This document shows, piece by piece, positions 10,862 to 20,674 of a stretch of DNA of 64,000 nt. How positions within the stretch are numbered: position 1 is the stretch's first letter; each line of letters begins with the position of its first letter. Under the pieces are notes generated by a model. The model had not been told where the DNA came from. It worked only from the letters and a program-made list of their open reading frames with translations, and ran no database searches. Both the position numbers and the translations under genes were made by a program. This DNA comes from Nitrospirota bacterium (lineage in GTDB: Bacteria; Nitrospirota; Nitrospiria; Nitrospirales; Nitrospiraceae): assembly GCA_016200355.1 (NCBI GenBank), contig JACQEY010000111.1:1-64000 (forward strand), written 5' to 3'.

Positions 10862-12319
10862 ATGAGCGCTCCAATCTGGGACGAACTCGCCGATCTCGCA
10901 CTGAAGCGCATTGCTGCCTCAGGCGCCGAGTATGGAGACATCCGCCTCCTCGACAGCACGACCCAGACCGTTCGCGGCGAAGATTGCCGCATCGCGTCCA
11001 TTCGAGAAACGCAGGACAGCGGGTTTGGGATCCGCGTCCTCTATCACGGAGCCTGGGGCTTTGCCGCCAGTTCGGTGTGTTCGCTGGAAGAGGCCCCGCG
11101 TGTGGCTGAGCTGGCGATCGAGATCGCGAAAGGGTCTGCATCCCTCGCAAGTGAACGGGTGAAACTCGCCGATGAGCCGGCCCATCGAGATCGGGTCGTC
11201 ACGGCGCGGCGGATCGATCCGTTTGCCGTCGCGCTTGAACGCAAAACAGCGCTGCTCCTTGAGACCATGGAGTCTGTCCATCGTCAGCCCGGCATTGTGC
11301 GGAGCAGCGCGAGCTTGTGGGCCAGTCGTGATCGCAAGCTCTTTGTGTCGACTGAAGGGTCGCGCCTGGAATTCGACCTTCTTGCCGTGAACGGGGATTT
11401 CGATGCCACGGCAGTTCACGACGGGCGATTCGCCTCGCGGAGCTTCAATATGCCGCATCTTCGGATGGGCTATGAATTGATCGAGGACGCTCATTTCCTG
11501 GCCGAGGCCCCGCGCGTCGCGTCTCAGGCCGTCGAAAAAGTGAAGGCGCCCACCACCGAGCCAGGTCGGTACGATCTCGTCCTCGATCCCGAACATCTGT
11601 CGCTCACCATGCATGAGTCCTGTGGCCATCCGAGCGAGCTCGACCGCGCGCTTGGGTACGAAGCCAACTATGCCGGCACCAGCTTTCTCACGACCGACAA
11701 ACGAGGAACCTTTCGGTACGGCTCTCCGCACGTGAATCTTGTGGCCGACAACTGCGAGCCGGGAACCCTCGCTGCAACCGGCTACGACGACGATGGCGTG
11801 GTCTGTCAGCAGTGGGACATTGTGCGCGACGGCATCTTCGTCGGCTATTGCACGAACCGCGAGGTCGCGCCGAAAATCGGCGAGACGCGCTCGTGCGGTT
11901 CCAATCGAGCGGACAGCTGGGGCAGTGTCCCGATCGTTCGCATCGCCAACATCGGCCTTGAGCCGGGCGCTGCCACCCTCGACGAGCTGCTCGCCGATGT
12001 GAAACGCGGCATCTACATCGAAGGCCACGGATCCTACAGCATCGATCAACGACGGTATAACTTCCAGTTCGGCGGCGACGCATTTTGGCTGATCGAGAAA
12101 GGGAAACGGACCCACATGATCCGCGATGTCGTCTACCATGGAATCACGCCGGAGTTCTGGGGCAGCTGCGATGGCGTTGCGAATCGGTCGCACCGCCAAC
12201 GGTATGGGTTTATCACCTGTGGCAAGGGCCAGCCGGGTCAGTCCGGCTGGATGACCCACGCGGCGTCACATGCGCGGTTCCGCAACGTGAACGTCATCGA
12301 GGGGCGGTCCGGATCATGA
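10862..12319 (+). CDS. tldD: TldD/PmbA family metalloprotease
   Basis: LTMHESCGHPSELDRALGYEANYAGTS (HExxxH-type), full length. Confidence 0.9.
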   Translation: MSAPIWDELADLALKRIAASGAEYGDIRLLDSTTQTVRGEDCRIASIRETQDSGFGIRVLYHGAWGFAASSVCSLEEAPRVAELAIEIAKGSASLASERVKLADEPAHRDRVVTARRIDPFAVALERKTALLLETMESVHRQPGIVRSSASLWASRDRKLFVSTEGSRLEFDLLAVNGDFDATAVHDGRFASRSFNMPHLRMGYELIEDAHFLAEAPRVASQAVEKVKAPTTEPGRYDLVLDPEHLSLTMHESCGHPSELDRALGYEANYAGTSFLTTDKRGTFRYGSPHVNLVADNCEPGTLAATGYDDDGVVCQQWDIVRDGIFVGYCTNREVAPKIGETRSCGSNRADSWGSVPIVRIANIGLEPGAATLDELLADVKRGIYIEGHGSYSIDQRRYNFQFGGDAFWLIEKGKRTHMIRDVVYHGITPEFWGSCDGVANRSHRQRYGFITCGKGQPGQSGWMTHAASHARFRNVNVIEGRSGS

Positions 12320-13659
12320 GTACGACCGGCCACAAGACCTGGCCGAAACTGACAAGCCGGGACGAGTTCAAATTTATCGCAGAGCAGGCCCTGAAATGTT
12401 CGACCGGCGACCACACGCTTGTTTCGTTGCACGATCAGCAGAGCGGGACGACGCGGTTTGCGAACAATCAGATTATCCAGAACGTCGATACGAGGCGCGG
12501 GTCTTTGAGTGTGACGGTGGCGTTCGGCCGGCGTCAAGGCACCGCCGGCACGACGGACTTTACCGCGGGGGCTGTGCAAGAGGCAGTGATCAGAGCCACG
12601 CAGATCGCGCACCTGTCGCCGGACGATCCGGAATATCTCCCACCGGTGGAACCACAGCAATATTTGAAGACTCCTACAACGCGACCAGAAACTGCCGCGG
12701 CCGGGCCGGCCCGTCGGCTGGAATATACGAACGAGGCGATCGGGCAATGCCGGATGGAAAATCTTGGCGCAGCCGGTATTGTGTCCTCGTCGATTGAGAC
12801 GGTCGGTGCGGCCGCGAGTACGGGACTCTTCGCCCACGAAGAACGAACCGATGCACGATTCAGCCTCACAGTTCAGGCCGGTGAGGCCACTGGCTGGGGT
12901 GCAGCGGCCCATCGGTCCATCGATCATCTGAGGGTCCAGGAGCGGACACTCACTGCGATCGATAAGGCCAAGCGGGGCCTGGAGGTGCGCGAGCTTCCGC
13001 CAGGGCGCTATACCGTGATTCTTGAGCCGGCTGCCGTCGCGGGGCTGTGGTCCTCGCTGCTCTGGGCGCTCGATGCGAAGTCCTACGAGAAAGGCACGAG
13101 TGCATTGACAGGCAAATTGGGCCAGTCGATCGTCGACAAGCGATTGACGCTTCGCAATCTGCCGGCGCACGAGGATCTCTTGGGTGTTGGGTTCACCACA
13201 GATGGATTGCCGACCGTGGCATCCGACTGGATTGCAGATGGGGCACTCACACAGCTCAGGTACGATCGGTTTACCGCGAAGGGGCGAGGGATCGACAGGA
13301 TCCCCACGCTCGATGCTCCCTGCCTCTCGGGAAGAGGGTCGTCCTTGCCGACGCTACAAGAGTTGATCAAGAGCACCGAGCGCGCCATCCTCGTAACGAA
13401 CTTCTGGTATATCCGAACGGTCAATCCAACCGATCTCACCCTGACCGGTATGACCAGAGACGGCACGTTTCTCGTCGAGAATGGAGCGATCGTGTCGGCG
13501 GTGAAGAACTTTCGGTTTCACGAGAGCCCGCTGCGAGTTTTCAACCGGATCGCGGCCTTCACCAGTCCGGCTGAAGCGATCACGTCCGAAACCAGCAAGC
13601 TTCTCGTGCCGGCGATGACGCTCCGCGACTTCAACTTTTCCAGCGTCACCCGATTCTGA
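12316..13659 (+). CDS. TldD/PmbA family protein (PmbA-like partner)
   Basis: ATGA overlap with previous TldD; internal Met start in ORF 12085..13659; PmbA-like fold sequence. Confidence 0.85.
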   Translation: MSTTGHKTWPKLTSRDEFKFIAEQALKCSTGDHTLVSLHDQQSGTTRFANNQIIQNVDTRRGSLSVTVAFGRRQGTAGTTDFTAGAVQEAVIRATQIAHLSPDDPEYLPPVEPQQYLKTPTTRPETAAAGPARRLEYTNEAIGQCRMENLGAAGIVSSSIETVGAAASTGLFAHEERTDARFSLTVQAGEATGWGAAAHRSIDHLRVQERTLTAIDKAKRGLEVRELPPGRYTVILEPAAVAGLWSSLLWALDAKSYEKGTSALTGKLGQSIVDKRLTLRNLPAHEDLLGVGFTTDGLPTVASDWIADGALTQLRYDRFTAKGRGIDRIPTLDAPCLSGRGSSLPTLQELIKSTERAILVTNFWYIRTVNPTDLTLTGMTRDGTFLVENGAIVSAVKNFRFHESPLRVFNRIAAFTSPAEAITSETSKLLVPAMTLRDFNFSSVTRF

Positions 13660-13691
13660 AGTTCGTCCGATATGAAAGGACAAGAAGGGCG

Positions 13692-14080
13692 GTGGACACG
13701 ATGTGGATGACAAGGTGGTGCTTCATGGCAGTGCTGGGGGCTAGCCTACTGGGAGCGGGCTGCAACATCGCGAGAACTTCGACGCAAGAGGATCTTGGAC
13801 AAGGGATTGTGCAGGGCACGCTAGGAGCCCAACAGACCGGCGATGTGCGGCTCCCAATACCACAGCGCATATCTTTTCTTTTACAGGCCAGGTGACGGCG
13901 GTCGAGGGCGGGACCTATGTGCTTCAGGAAATCAGCGGCATCGAACGTCGCGTGGCGCATGACGAAAATCCTCGAATCGATCGACCAGCCCATGTCGGGG
14001 ATCGGATCGAAGTCTTTGTGGATGACAGAAGCCGCGCAATCCTTATTCGAAACATTGATTCAGGCGAAGGATCACAGTGA
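13692..14080 (+). pseudogene. Small lipoprotein gene split by a frameshift
   Basis: N part MDTMWMTRWCFMAVLGASLLGAGCN...QQTGDVR in one frame continues as APNTTAHIFSFTGQVTAVEGGTYVLQEISGIERRV...GDRIEVFVDD in the next. Confidence 0.6.
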
Positions 14081-14108
14081 TTCAAGCCTAGGCCGGATAA
14101 ACAGGATC

Positions 14109-15767
14109 ATGCAGGTTGGGAGGGGGTCGATGTTCGCTGCGCTCTTGGTTGGAGGTATGATCTACTGCCTTGCGATGTTCTCATCGGCGGATGCCGCGCC
14201 TGCCGAACAGACCGCTGATCCGCCGCTCTTCGACAATCTAGGTTCGCTCCATCACCCCATCACCACCCAATCGGAACAGGCCCAACGGTCTTTCGATCAG
14301 GGGCTCCGACTCATCTATGCCTTCAACCACGAAGAAGCAATCCGGTCGTTTGAGGCTGCGACCCAACAGGACCCTCAGGCGCCCATGCCCTATTGGGGAA
14401 TTGCTCTGGCACTCGGCCCCAACATCAATGGTGCGATGGAAAAGAAACACGAACGTCGCGCCGTCGAGATGGTACAAAAGGCTCGACAACTGGCAGATCA
14501 CGCAACTCGTGGAGAAAAGGCCTATATCGAAGCGTTGGTCACGCGGTACGTGAGTCGGAAGGGAGCTAACCGCAAGGGACTCGATGAGGCCTATGCGAAG
14601 GCCATGCGATCGATGGCGCAGCAATTCCCCGACGACGATGATGCGGCCACGCTGTTTGCGGAGGCGCTGATGGATTTGCGGCCCTGGGATTTTTGGAAAC
14701 CGGATGGGCGACCGCAGCCTGGCACAGACGAGATCGTTGCTACGCTCGAGTCCGTGCTCGCGCGAAACCCTGATCATCCAGGGGCCTGCCACTACTACCT
14801 GCATGCGGTTGAGGCGTCATTGGAGCCGGAACGGGCCTTGCCCTGCGCGGAACGGCTGCCGAGTCTCATGCCGGGCGCCGGCCATCTCGTTCATATGCCT
14901 GCACATATTTACATGCGGGTCGGGAGGTACCACGAAGCGGTGGAACGGAATCAGCAGGCAGCTCACGTCGATGAGCAGTACATGGCCAGTCAACACCCAA
15001 CCGGCGAGTATGCCGATGGCTATTACAAACACAATCTACATTTTCTCTGGGCATCCCTGGCGATGGAGGGGCGTAATGTCGAAGCGATGAAAACTGCTCG
15101 CGACTTGACGGCGACCATTACAGTGGAGGAAGCGAGCAAAGACCGGTCAAAGGAGCTCTACCTCCCGACGCCAATCTTTTCGATGATTCGGTTCGGTCGG
15201 TGGGAGGAGTTGCTCAGGGAACCTCCGCCGCCCAAGGGGTTGCGTTTGATGGAAGGGATGTGGAGGCTGGGGCGAGGGCTGGCCCTTGTTTCAACCGGCC
15301 GACTCCCTGGGGCTGAGGGTGAACATGTTGTCCTTGCCGGCCTTACGAAGCAGATCCGACGGGATCGCACGACGGAAGAAAAAATCGAGCGGGCGCTTCT
15401 CAAGATTGCTGAGCGGGTCCTATCAGGGGAGATTGCTGCCCACCGCCAGCGCTATGACGACGCGATCAGACTGTTCGAGGGCGCGATCAAAACTGAAGAG
15501 GCGCTTCCATACTCGGAGCCGCCTCTCTGGCCGTTGTCCGTGCGGCATCATTTGGGGCCAGCGCTCTTGCTGGCCGGTCGCCCGTCCGAAGCTGAAGCGG
15601 TCTATCGCGAGGACCTTCTGCGATATCCGGACAACGGGTGGGCGCTGATCGGATTGATCCAGAGCCTCCGAGCCCAACAGAAGGATGACCAGGCGGCCGA
15701 GGCCGAAGATCGGTTCAAGAAGGCCTGGGCCCATGCCGACTTCATTCCGGCTGCATCTCGAATGTGA
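14109..15767 (+). CDS. TPR-repeat secreted protein
   Basis: Signal-like N-terminus after internal Met; FDQGLRLIYAFNHEEAIRSFEAATQQDPQAPMPYWGIALALGPN and further TPR-like helices. Confidence 0.85.
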   Translation: MQVGRGSMFAALLVGGMIYCLAMFSSADAAPAEQTADPPLFDNLGSLHHPITTQSEQAQRSFDQGLRLIYAFNHEEAIRSFEAATQQDPQAPMPYWGIALALGPNINGAMEKKHERRAVEMVQKARQLADHATRGEKAYIEALVTRYVSRKGANRKGLDEAYAKAMRSMAQQFPDDDDAATLFAEALMDLRPWDFWKPDGRPQPGTDEIVATLESVLARNPDHPGACHYYLHAVEASLEPERALPCAERLPSLMPGAGHLVHMPAHIYMRVGRYHEAVERNQQAAHVDEQYMASQHPTGEYADGYYKHNLHFLWASLAMEGRNVEAMKTARDLTATITVEEASKDRSKELYLPTPIFSMIRFGRWEELLREPPPPKGLRLMEGMWRLGRGLALVSTGRLPGAEGEHVVLAGLTKQIRRDRTTEEKIERALLKIAERVLSGEIAAHRQRYDDAIRLFEGAIKTEEALPYSEPPLWPLSVRHHLGPALLLAGRPSEAEAVYREDLLRYPDNGWALIGLIQSLRAQQKDDQAAEAEDRFKKAWAHADFIPAASRM

Positions 15768-15769
15768 AG

Positions 15770-15890
15770 CGTGAGCGAGACAAGCAAGACGTGCGCGACA
15801 GGCGCGACCAGAAGTTCGAAGTTTCGGGAACCTCGACCTCTCCCTCGTCTCGCCCGTCCCGCTTTTCTCGCAAGTCTCGCTGTGTGAGGT
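15770..15890. repeat. Imperfect inverted-repeat intergenic element
   Basis: GTGAAGCGTGAGCGAGACAAGCAAGAC ... GTCTCGCCCGTCCCGCTTTTCTCGCAAGTCTCGC; the right arm resembles the reverse complement of 63148-63190. Confidence 0.55.
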
Positions 15891-15939
15891 GTAAGACTTT
15901 ATCAAGCTAGTCGACTGAGTCAGTGAGGAGGGCCGCCCC

Positions 15940-16560
15940 ATGAGAAGACAAATCGCTCTATCAGTTTTTACTGTGGCCGTTCTCCTAATCGGAACCTGGA
16001 ACATACAATCGACCAGTCTGGCTGCGGCGAATGCGACTTCGGGCAAGGCTTACTTCGCAGGGGGTTGTTTCTGGTGCATGGAGGAAGCCTTCGAGAAGGT
16101 TGAGGGGGTGCTGTCTGCGACCTCGGGATATATGGGGGGGACGGTCGCCAATCCGAGCTATGAAGAGGTGTCCGCTGGACGAACGGGGCATGCCGAATCG
16201 GTCGAGGTGGTCTATGACCCAAGCAAAGTGAGCTACCAGAAGTTACTGGAAGCTTTCTGGCACAACGTGGATCCCGTTACACCAAACACACAGTTCTGCG
16301 ATCACGGCAGCCAATATCGCTCCGCCATTTTCTTTCAGACCGACGAAGAGAAACATGCGTCAGACACCTCCAAACAGGCAATCGAGCAATCGAGACGATT
16401 CACAGAGCCGATCGTCACGCAGATTGTGATGGCTTCACAGTTCTATCCCGCCGAGGAGTACCATCAGGACTACTACAAAAAGAATCCCGTCCGCTACAAA
16501 TTCTACAAATACAATTGCGGCCGCGCCCAGCGGCTGGAAGCATTGTGGGGAAAGCCCTAA
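15940..16560 (+). CDS. msrA: Peptide-methionine (S)-S-oxide reductase, exported
   Basis: AGGCFWCMEEAFEKVEGV active site; HQDYYKKNPVRYKFYKYNCGR; N-terminal signal sequence. Confidence 0.95.
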   Translation: MRRQIALSVFTVAVLLIGTWNIQSTSLAAANATSGKAYFAGGCFWCMEEAFEKVEGVLSATSGYMGGTVANPSYEEVSAGRTGHAESVEVVYDPSKVSYQKLLEAFWHNVDPVTPNTQFCDHGSQYRSAIFFQTDEEKHASDTSKQAIEQSRRFTEPIVTQIVMASQFYPAEEYHQDYYKKNPVRYKFYKYNCGRAQRLEALWGKP

Positions 16561-16687
16561 CATAAGCTGTGCTGCGTATCCTTTCATCTGACCCTTCGTA
16601 AGGATCCCGCGACAAGCCCCCCACCCTCAGTGTATATTTCTGACCCAGCAACTTGTACCGACATCTTTGTCCAGAGAGGTACAGTCC

Positions 16688-17197
16688 GTGAAACGTCCGA
16701 TCCGACAATCGACTAGAAAGCCTATGATCGGTGTTATGGGTCCGGCCAAGGCCGGCACTAGAGAATTGGCCGACGCCAAAACCTTGGGAGAACTCATCGC
16801 GCGTCAAGGGTGGGTGGTGTTGACAGGAGGACGCGCGAGCGGCGTGATGGACGCGGCCAGCGAGGGGGCGAAGTCGGTGCCCGGCAGCTTGACGATCGGG
16901 ATTCTTCCGGATGGCAAAACGCAGGTGTCTCGATATGTGGACGTAGCGATCGTCACGGATTTGGGACAGGCGCGCAACAATGTGAATGTGATGTCCAGCG
17001 ATGTCATCGTGGCCTGTGGGCTCGGCGGCACTGGAACGGTCTCAGAGGTTGCGTTGGCGCTGAAGGCAAAGAAGACCGTAATATTGTTGGGAGCCGACAA
17101 AGCCGGAGTGGGCCTGTTCAAAAACCTCGCGCCGCATCTCGTCTATGCCGCTGCCTCGCCGGAAGAGGCGGTCAAGCTGATTGGCGAGCTCCTCTAG
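16688..17197 (+). CDS. TIGR00725-like / LOG-family Rossmann protein
   Basis: IGVMGPAKAG...LTGGRASGVMDAASEGAKS...GGTGTVSEVALALKAKK. Confidence 0.8.
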   Translation: MKRPIRQSTRKPMIGVMGPAKAGTRELADAKTLGELIARQGWVVLTGGRASGVMDAASEGAKSVPGSLTIGILPDGKTQVSRYVDVAIVTDLGQARNNVNVMSSDVIVACGLGGTGTVSEVALALKAKKTVILLGADKAGVGLFKNLAPHLVYAAASPEEAVKLIGELL

Positions 17198-17200
17198 CGG

Positions 17201-17456
17201 GAGGCTGAAAAAGTCGCCCTTCTCACCCTCCCAACCCTGGCGCGCCGAGACGCGCCTATGCCCGTGCATCGTTCTCGCATCGTTCAGATCCTCAACGTTG
17301 AGGAAGAGTCACTCGGAGATCGGAGGCACTGGAGGAGCTTTTCCGTTCGCCAAGATCCATTTTACGGGCGAACGGTCCACACGAAGTGCGGTCGGTACCT
17401 CCTCCGGATCTTCACTCGCTGCGGCCTTGCTGGACGAACTTTTTGAGCATCCCGCG
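17201..17456. repeat. REP-like palindromic element, apparently split by an insertion
   Basis: Left half GGCTGAAAAAGTC...CGTTCTCGCATCGTTCAGATCCTCAACGTT; right half CGGTACCTCCTCCGGATCTTCACTCGCTGCGGCCTTGCTGGACGAACTTTTTGAGCATCCC; about 90 bp unrelated sequence between. Confidence 0.55.
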
Positions 17457-17706
17457 TAATTGCCCCTGATTCTCCCTTTGAAAACTTCCGAGAAGTCCGC
17501 GCCCTCGAAAACCTGCGCCAGCTCGCGGGTAGAGGCAACAGTTCTCAAACGTCCATTCCGAGCACATTAGGCCATAGTAAGCGCTGTGGCATATCTGCCG
17601 TTTTCCCTGTGCCATCAGCACGTTAGTGGAGCCTCATCCGGGCATGGATCTTGAGACCTTACAGGCTTCTATGAAGGTTGCTTCGTGCACAGGGATGTAA
17701 CACACC

Positions 17707-18276
17707 ATGGCCACCGACAACACCAGGAGCGGACTGCTCTGTTCACGCCTGCTGCGCACCACCGTCTGTGCGCTGGTGATGCTGTGTCTGCTGATTGCCG
17801 CCGTTCCGACGCCGACGCGTCCCGATTACGACGGCGCCTACCCTCGGTATTCTAAACAGGAAATCCGTCGGGCCATCGAGTGGTACGCCAAGAAGTATCG
17901 TCTTGATCCTGCCCTGCTGCGCGCGGTCATCAAGACCGAATCAGATTTTCGCCAGCATGCCGTGTCTCCTAAAGGTGCAGTGGGCTTGATGCAGCTGACA
18001 CCTGCTACCGCGGCCACGTTGCGTGTGAGCGACTCCTACGATTCCATCCAGAATATCCGCGGAGGCGCCAAGCAGCTGCGGCATCTGCTGAACCTCTACC
18101 AAGGCGATCTTCCCTTGGCCTTGGCGGCCTATAATGCCGGGGTCCACCGGGTCAAAGACCACAAAGTTCCGCCCATTCGAGAAACCCGCGCCTACGTGAG
18201 AAAAGTACTACGGTACTATGAGGTGTTCCGTTCTCACCCACCGTCTTCTCCCAAGAACGAAAAGAATGGGTCGTGA
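17707..18276 (+). CDS. Lytic transglycosylase (SLT domain)
   Basis: RAVIKTESDFRQHAVSPKGAVGLMQLTPATA ... LALAAYNAG. Confidence 0.9.
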   Translation: MATDNTRSGLLCSRLLRTTVCALVMLCLLIAAVPTPTRPDYDGAYPRYSKQEIRRAIEWYAKKYRLDPALLRAVIKTESDFRQHAVSPKGAVGLMQLTPATAATLRVSDSYDSIQNIRGGAKQLRHLLNLYQGDLPLALAAYNAGVHRVKDHKVPPIRETRAYVRKVLRYYEVFRSHPPSSPKNEKNGS

Positions 18277-18371
18277 CACGGGGTGGTGGTACGAGGGGGA
18301 AGATTCCCTTTCACGCGGTAGAGATAAGGAAAGACATCTGGAGTGAAGGAAGGATCTAGGCTAGCGGTTTC

Positions 18372-18740
18372 TTAGAGCTTGGCCTTCATAATGATGGCTC
18401 GTACTCGTTCTCGTTGGGCCGGCCTGATTCCCGTCAACTCAAGACCGAATTTTTCGCCGTTGACCCACCGCACCTGGGCTTCGTCGATACGTAGCGGCCA
18501 TTTCTGGTCGTCAAGGAACAGGGATAGACGGAGCACCATGCCGACCCGAACCTGGGTAAGGGACGTCGCCTGACAACCGTTCGTGGAGAGATCGAGAACC
18601 GTCGCCTCGCCCTCAAAATCATTCTCTCCAAAAAAGAATAGACGGCAATTCAGACTGAGACGGCGGCCTCGACGTTCCGCCATCACGGTCTCGTGTTCAG
18701 AACTCGAAGCTCGGGTGGATCCGGGGTCCTGCGTGTTCAC
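18372..18740 (-). CDS. PilZ domain protein
   Basis: ERRGRRLSLNCRLFFFGENDFEGEATVLDLSTNGCQATS. Confidence 0.85.
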   Translation of the reverse strand: MNTQDPGSTRASSSEHETVMAERRGRRLSLNCRLFFFGENDFEGEATVLDLSTNGCQATSLTQVRVGMVLRLSLFLDDQKWPLRIDEAQVRWVNGEKFGLELTGIRPAQRERVRAIIMKAKL

Positions 18741-19022
18741 GAATTACGTCCTTTCACTCAATCACCCAGAGAAGAAATACATCGACCGTAAGACCACTTT
18801 ACCGGACATGTTGTTGGCCTGCCTTCCTCAAGTGGAGTAACCCGGAAGAGGGAACAACAGGGTCTTGATCTCAGTATAGCCAAATAGTTTATGTAAGTAA
18901 CAAAAACCTCGTAATCCGCAATCGCATCTGAACCGACCTGTTCACGGTCTGCGTAAAAAGAAGGCTTGACCTGCCTAGAACGGCTCTGCGAAAAGAAAGC
19001 TCTATGATCTAGGAGGGGTGCG

Positions 19023-20183
19023 ATGATGAAACGGCATATCAACCAACGAATGGCCGCATTGGCCCATTCGGAGATTCGAGCGATGACCCAAGCCTGTGTC
19101 CAGGCAAAGGGCCTCAACATGGCACAAGGGGTCTGCGATACGCCGGCTCCACCAGTGGTGCTTCGAGCCGCCGCGCAGGCGATGGAGCACGGGAATAATG
19201 TCTATTCGCGGTTCGATGGATTGTCTGAACTGCGGCAGGCGATCGCCAAGAAGCTCGCGCAGTACAACGGCATCGTGGCTGATCCGGAAACGGACGTGAC
19301 GGTCAGCGCGGGAGCCACCGGATCCTTTCATTGTGCTTGCCTGGCGCTGCTCAATCCTGGCGACGAGGTCGTCCTCTTCGAGCCCTATTACCAGTATCAC
19401 ATCAGTGCGCTGCTGGCGGTTGAGGCGGTTCCTGTGACGGTGAAGATGCGGGCTCCCGACTGGGCTTTTTCCACAGCCGAGGTTGAGCGCGCGATCTCGT
19501 CTCGAACCAAGGCGATCATTGTGAATTCACCTGGCAATCCATCCGGGAAGGTGTTCAGCAGAAAAGAATTGGAGAGCATTGCTGCGATCGCACAACAGCA
19601 CGATTTGTTCGTGTTCACCGACGAAATCTACGAATACTTTCTGTACGACGGTCGGACACATGTGAGCTTCGCAACCTTACCGGGCATGGCCGACCGTACG
19701 ATTACCATCAGCGGGTACTCCAAAACCTTTAGTATCACCGGCTGGCGCATTGGCTACAGTGCCGCAGCAGCGCGGTGGGCGCAGGCGATCGGAGCCATGA
19801 ACGACCTGCTCTATGTCTGTGCTCCGACGCCATTGCAGGCAGGGGTGGCGGTGGGCATCCAGGAACTTCCGGATTCGTTCTACCGCGATTTGGCGCGTGA
19901 CTATGAACAGAAGCGCGATCGGTTCTGCCAAGCCTTGGCGAAGGCCGGTCTGACGCCGTCGATTCCACAGGGCGCCTACTATGTGCTGGCCGATGCGTCA
20001 CGCTTGCCCGGCACAACGGGAAAAGAACGGGCAATGTTTCTCCTTGAGACGATCGGTTTGGCCGGCGTGCCGGGTGAAGCCTTCTTTTCCGGGGCTGATG
20101 GGAGGGAGTTCATTCGATTTAGCTATGCGAAAATCGATTCCGACATCGACGACGCTTGCCGGCGGCTTGCGCGGCTTGGTTAG
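19023..20183 (+). CDS. PLP-dependent class I/II aminotransferase
   Basis: NSPGNPSGKVFS, SGYSKTFSITGWRIGY, FIRFSYA. Confidence 0.95.
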   Translation: MMKRHINQRMAALAHSEIRAMTQACVQAKGLNMAQGVCDTPAPPVVLRAAAQAMEHGNNVYSRFDGLSELRQAIAKKLAQYNGIVADPETDVTVSAGATGSFHCACLALLNPGDEVVLFEPYYQYHISALLAVEAVPVTVKMRAPDWAFSTAEVERAISSRTKAIIVNSPGNPSGKVFSRKELESIAAIAQQHDLFVFTDEIYEYFLYDGRTHVSFATLPGMADRTITISGYSKTFSITGWRIGYSAAAARWAQAIGAMNDLLYVCAPTPLQAGVAVGIQELPDSFYRDLARDYEQKRDRFCQALAKAGLTPSIPQGAYYVLADASRLPGTTGKERAMFLLETIGLAGVPGEAFFSGADGREFIRFSYAKIDSDIDDACRRLARLG

Positions 20184-20329
20184 TATCCTGTTAGAATGCG
20201 AAAGACCGAGATGTGGATTTACGGAACGTGTCCTCTCGGCAGGAAGACCGATCTCATCAATCACGGTGATACGCCATCGGCGCCGTGAATAGTTTCTCGC
20301 GCCATAGACGATGATCTGCAGGGAGTCTC

Positions 20330-20644
20330 ATGGAAGGACGTAAACATACCCGATTCGCAGTGCAACTTCCTGTGTCGTTCAGTGGAGACCAGCTTTCCGA
20401 CGGGGGCACTATCCTCAATTTGTCTGCGGAGGGTTGCGCTATCACGTCGGACACTGTGGCTGGCGCAGCAGTCTATCTGCAATTGACAATGCAACTCCGG
20501 GAGCGAGATGAGCCGGTCCAGGTCGATCTGGCCGCAGTTCGGTGGGTTTCCGCGAGGAGGTTCGGTGTTGAGTTTATCAAGATTCGTGCTGAAGAAGGGG
20601 AGCGGCTGAAGCAGTTCGTCAAGGCGCTGGAATCAACAACCTGA
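20330..20644 (+). CDS. PilZ domain protein
   Basis: MEGRKHTRFAVQLPVSFSGD...ILNLSAEGCAI. Confidence 0.85.
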   Translation: MEGRKHTRFAVQLPVSFSGDQLSDGGTILNLSAEGCAITSDTVAGAAVYLQLTMQLRERDEPVQVDLAAVRWVSARRFGVEFIKIRAEEGERLKQFVKALESTT

Positions 20645-20674
20645 GCGCAGGGGTCCACAACAAGATTCACGCGG

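Noticed and set aside
10919-12259. Long minus-strand ORF (446 aa) opposite the TldD gene
   Set aside because: Antisense to a strongly conserved family; high-GC third-position effect.
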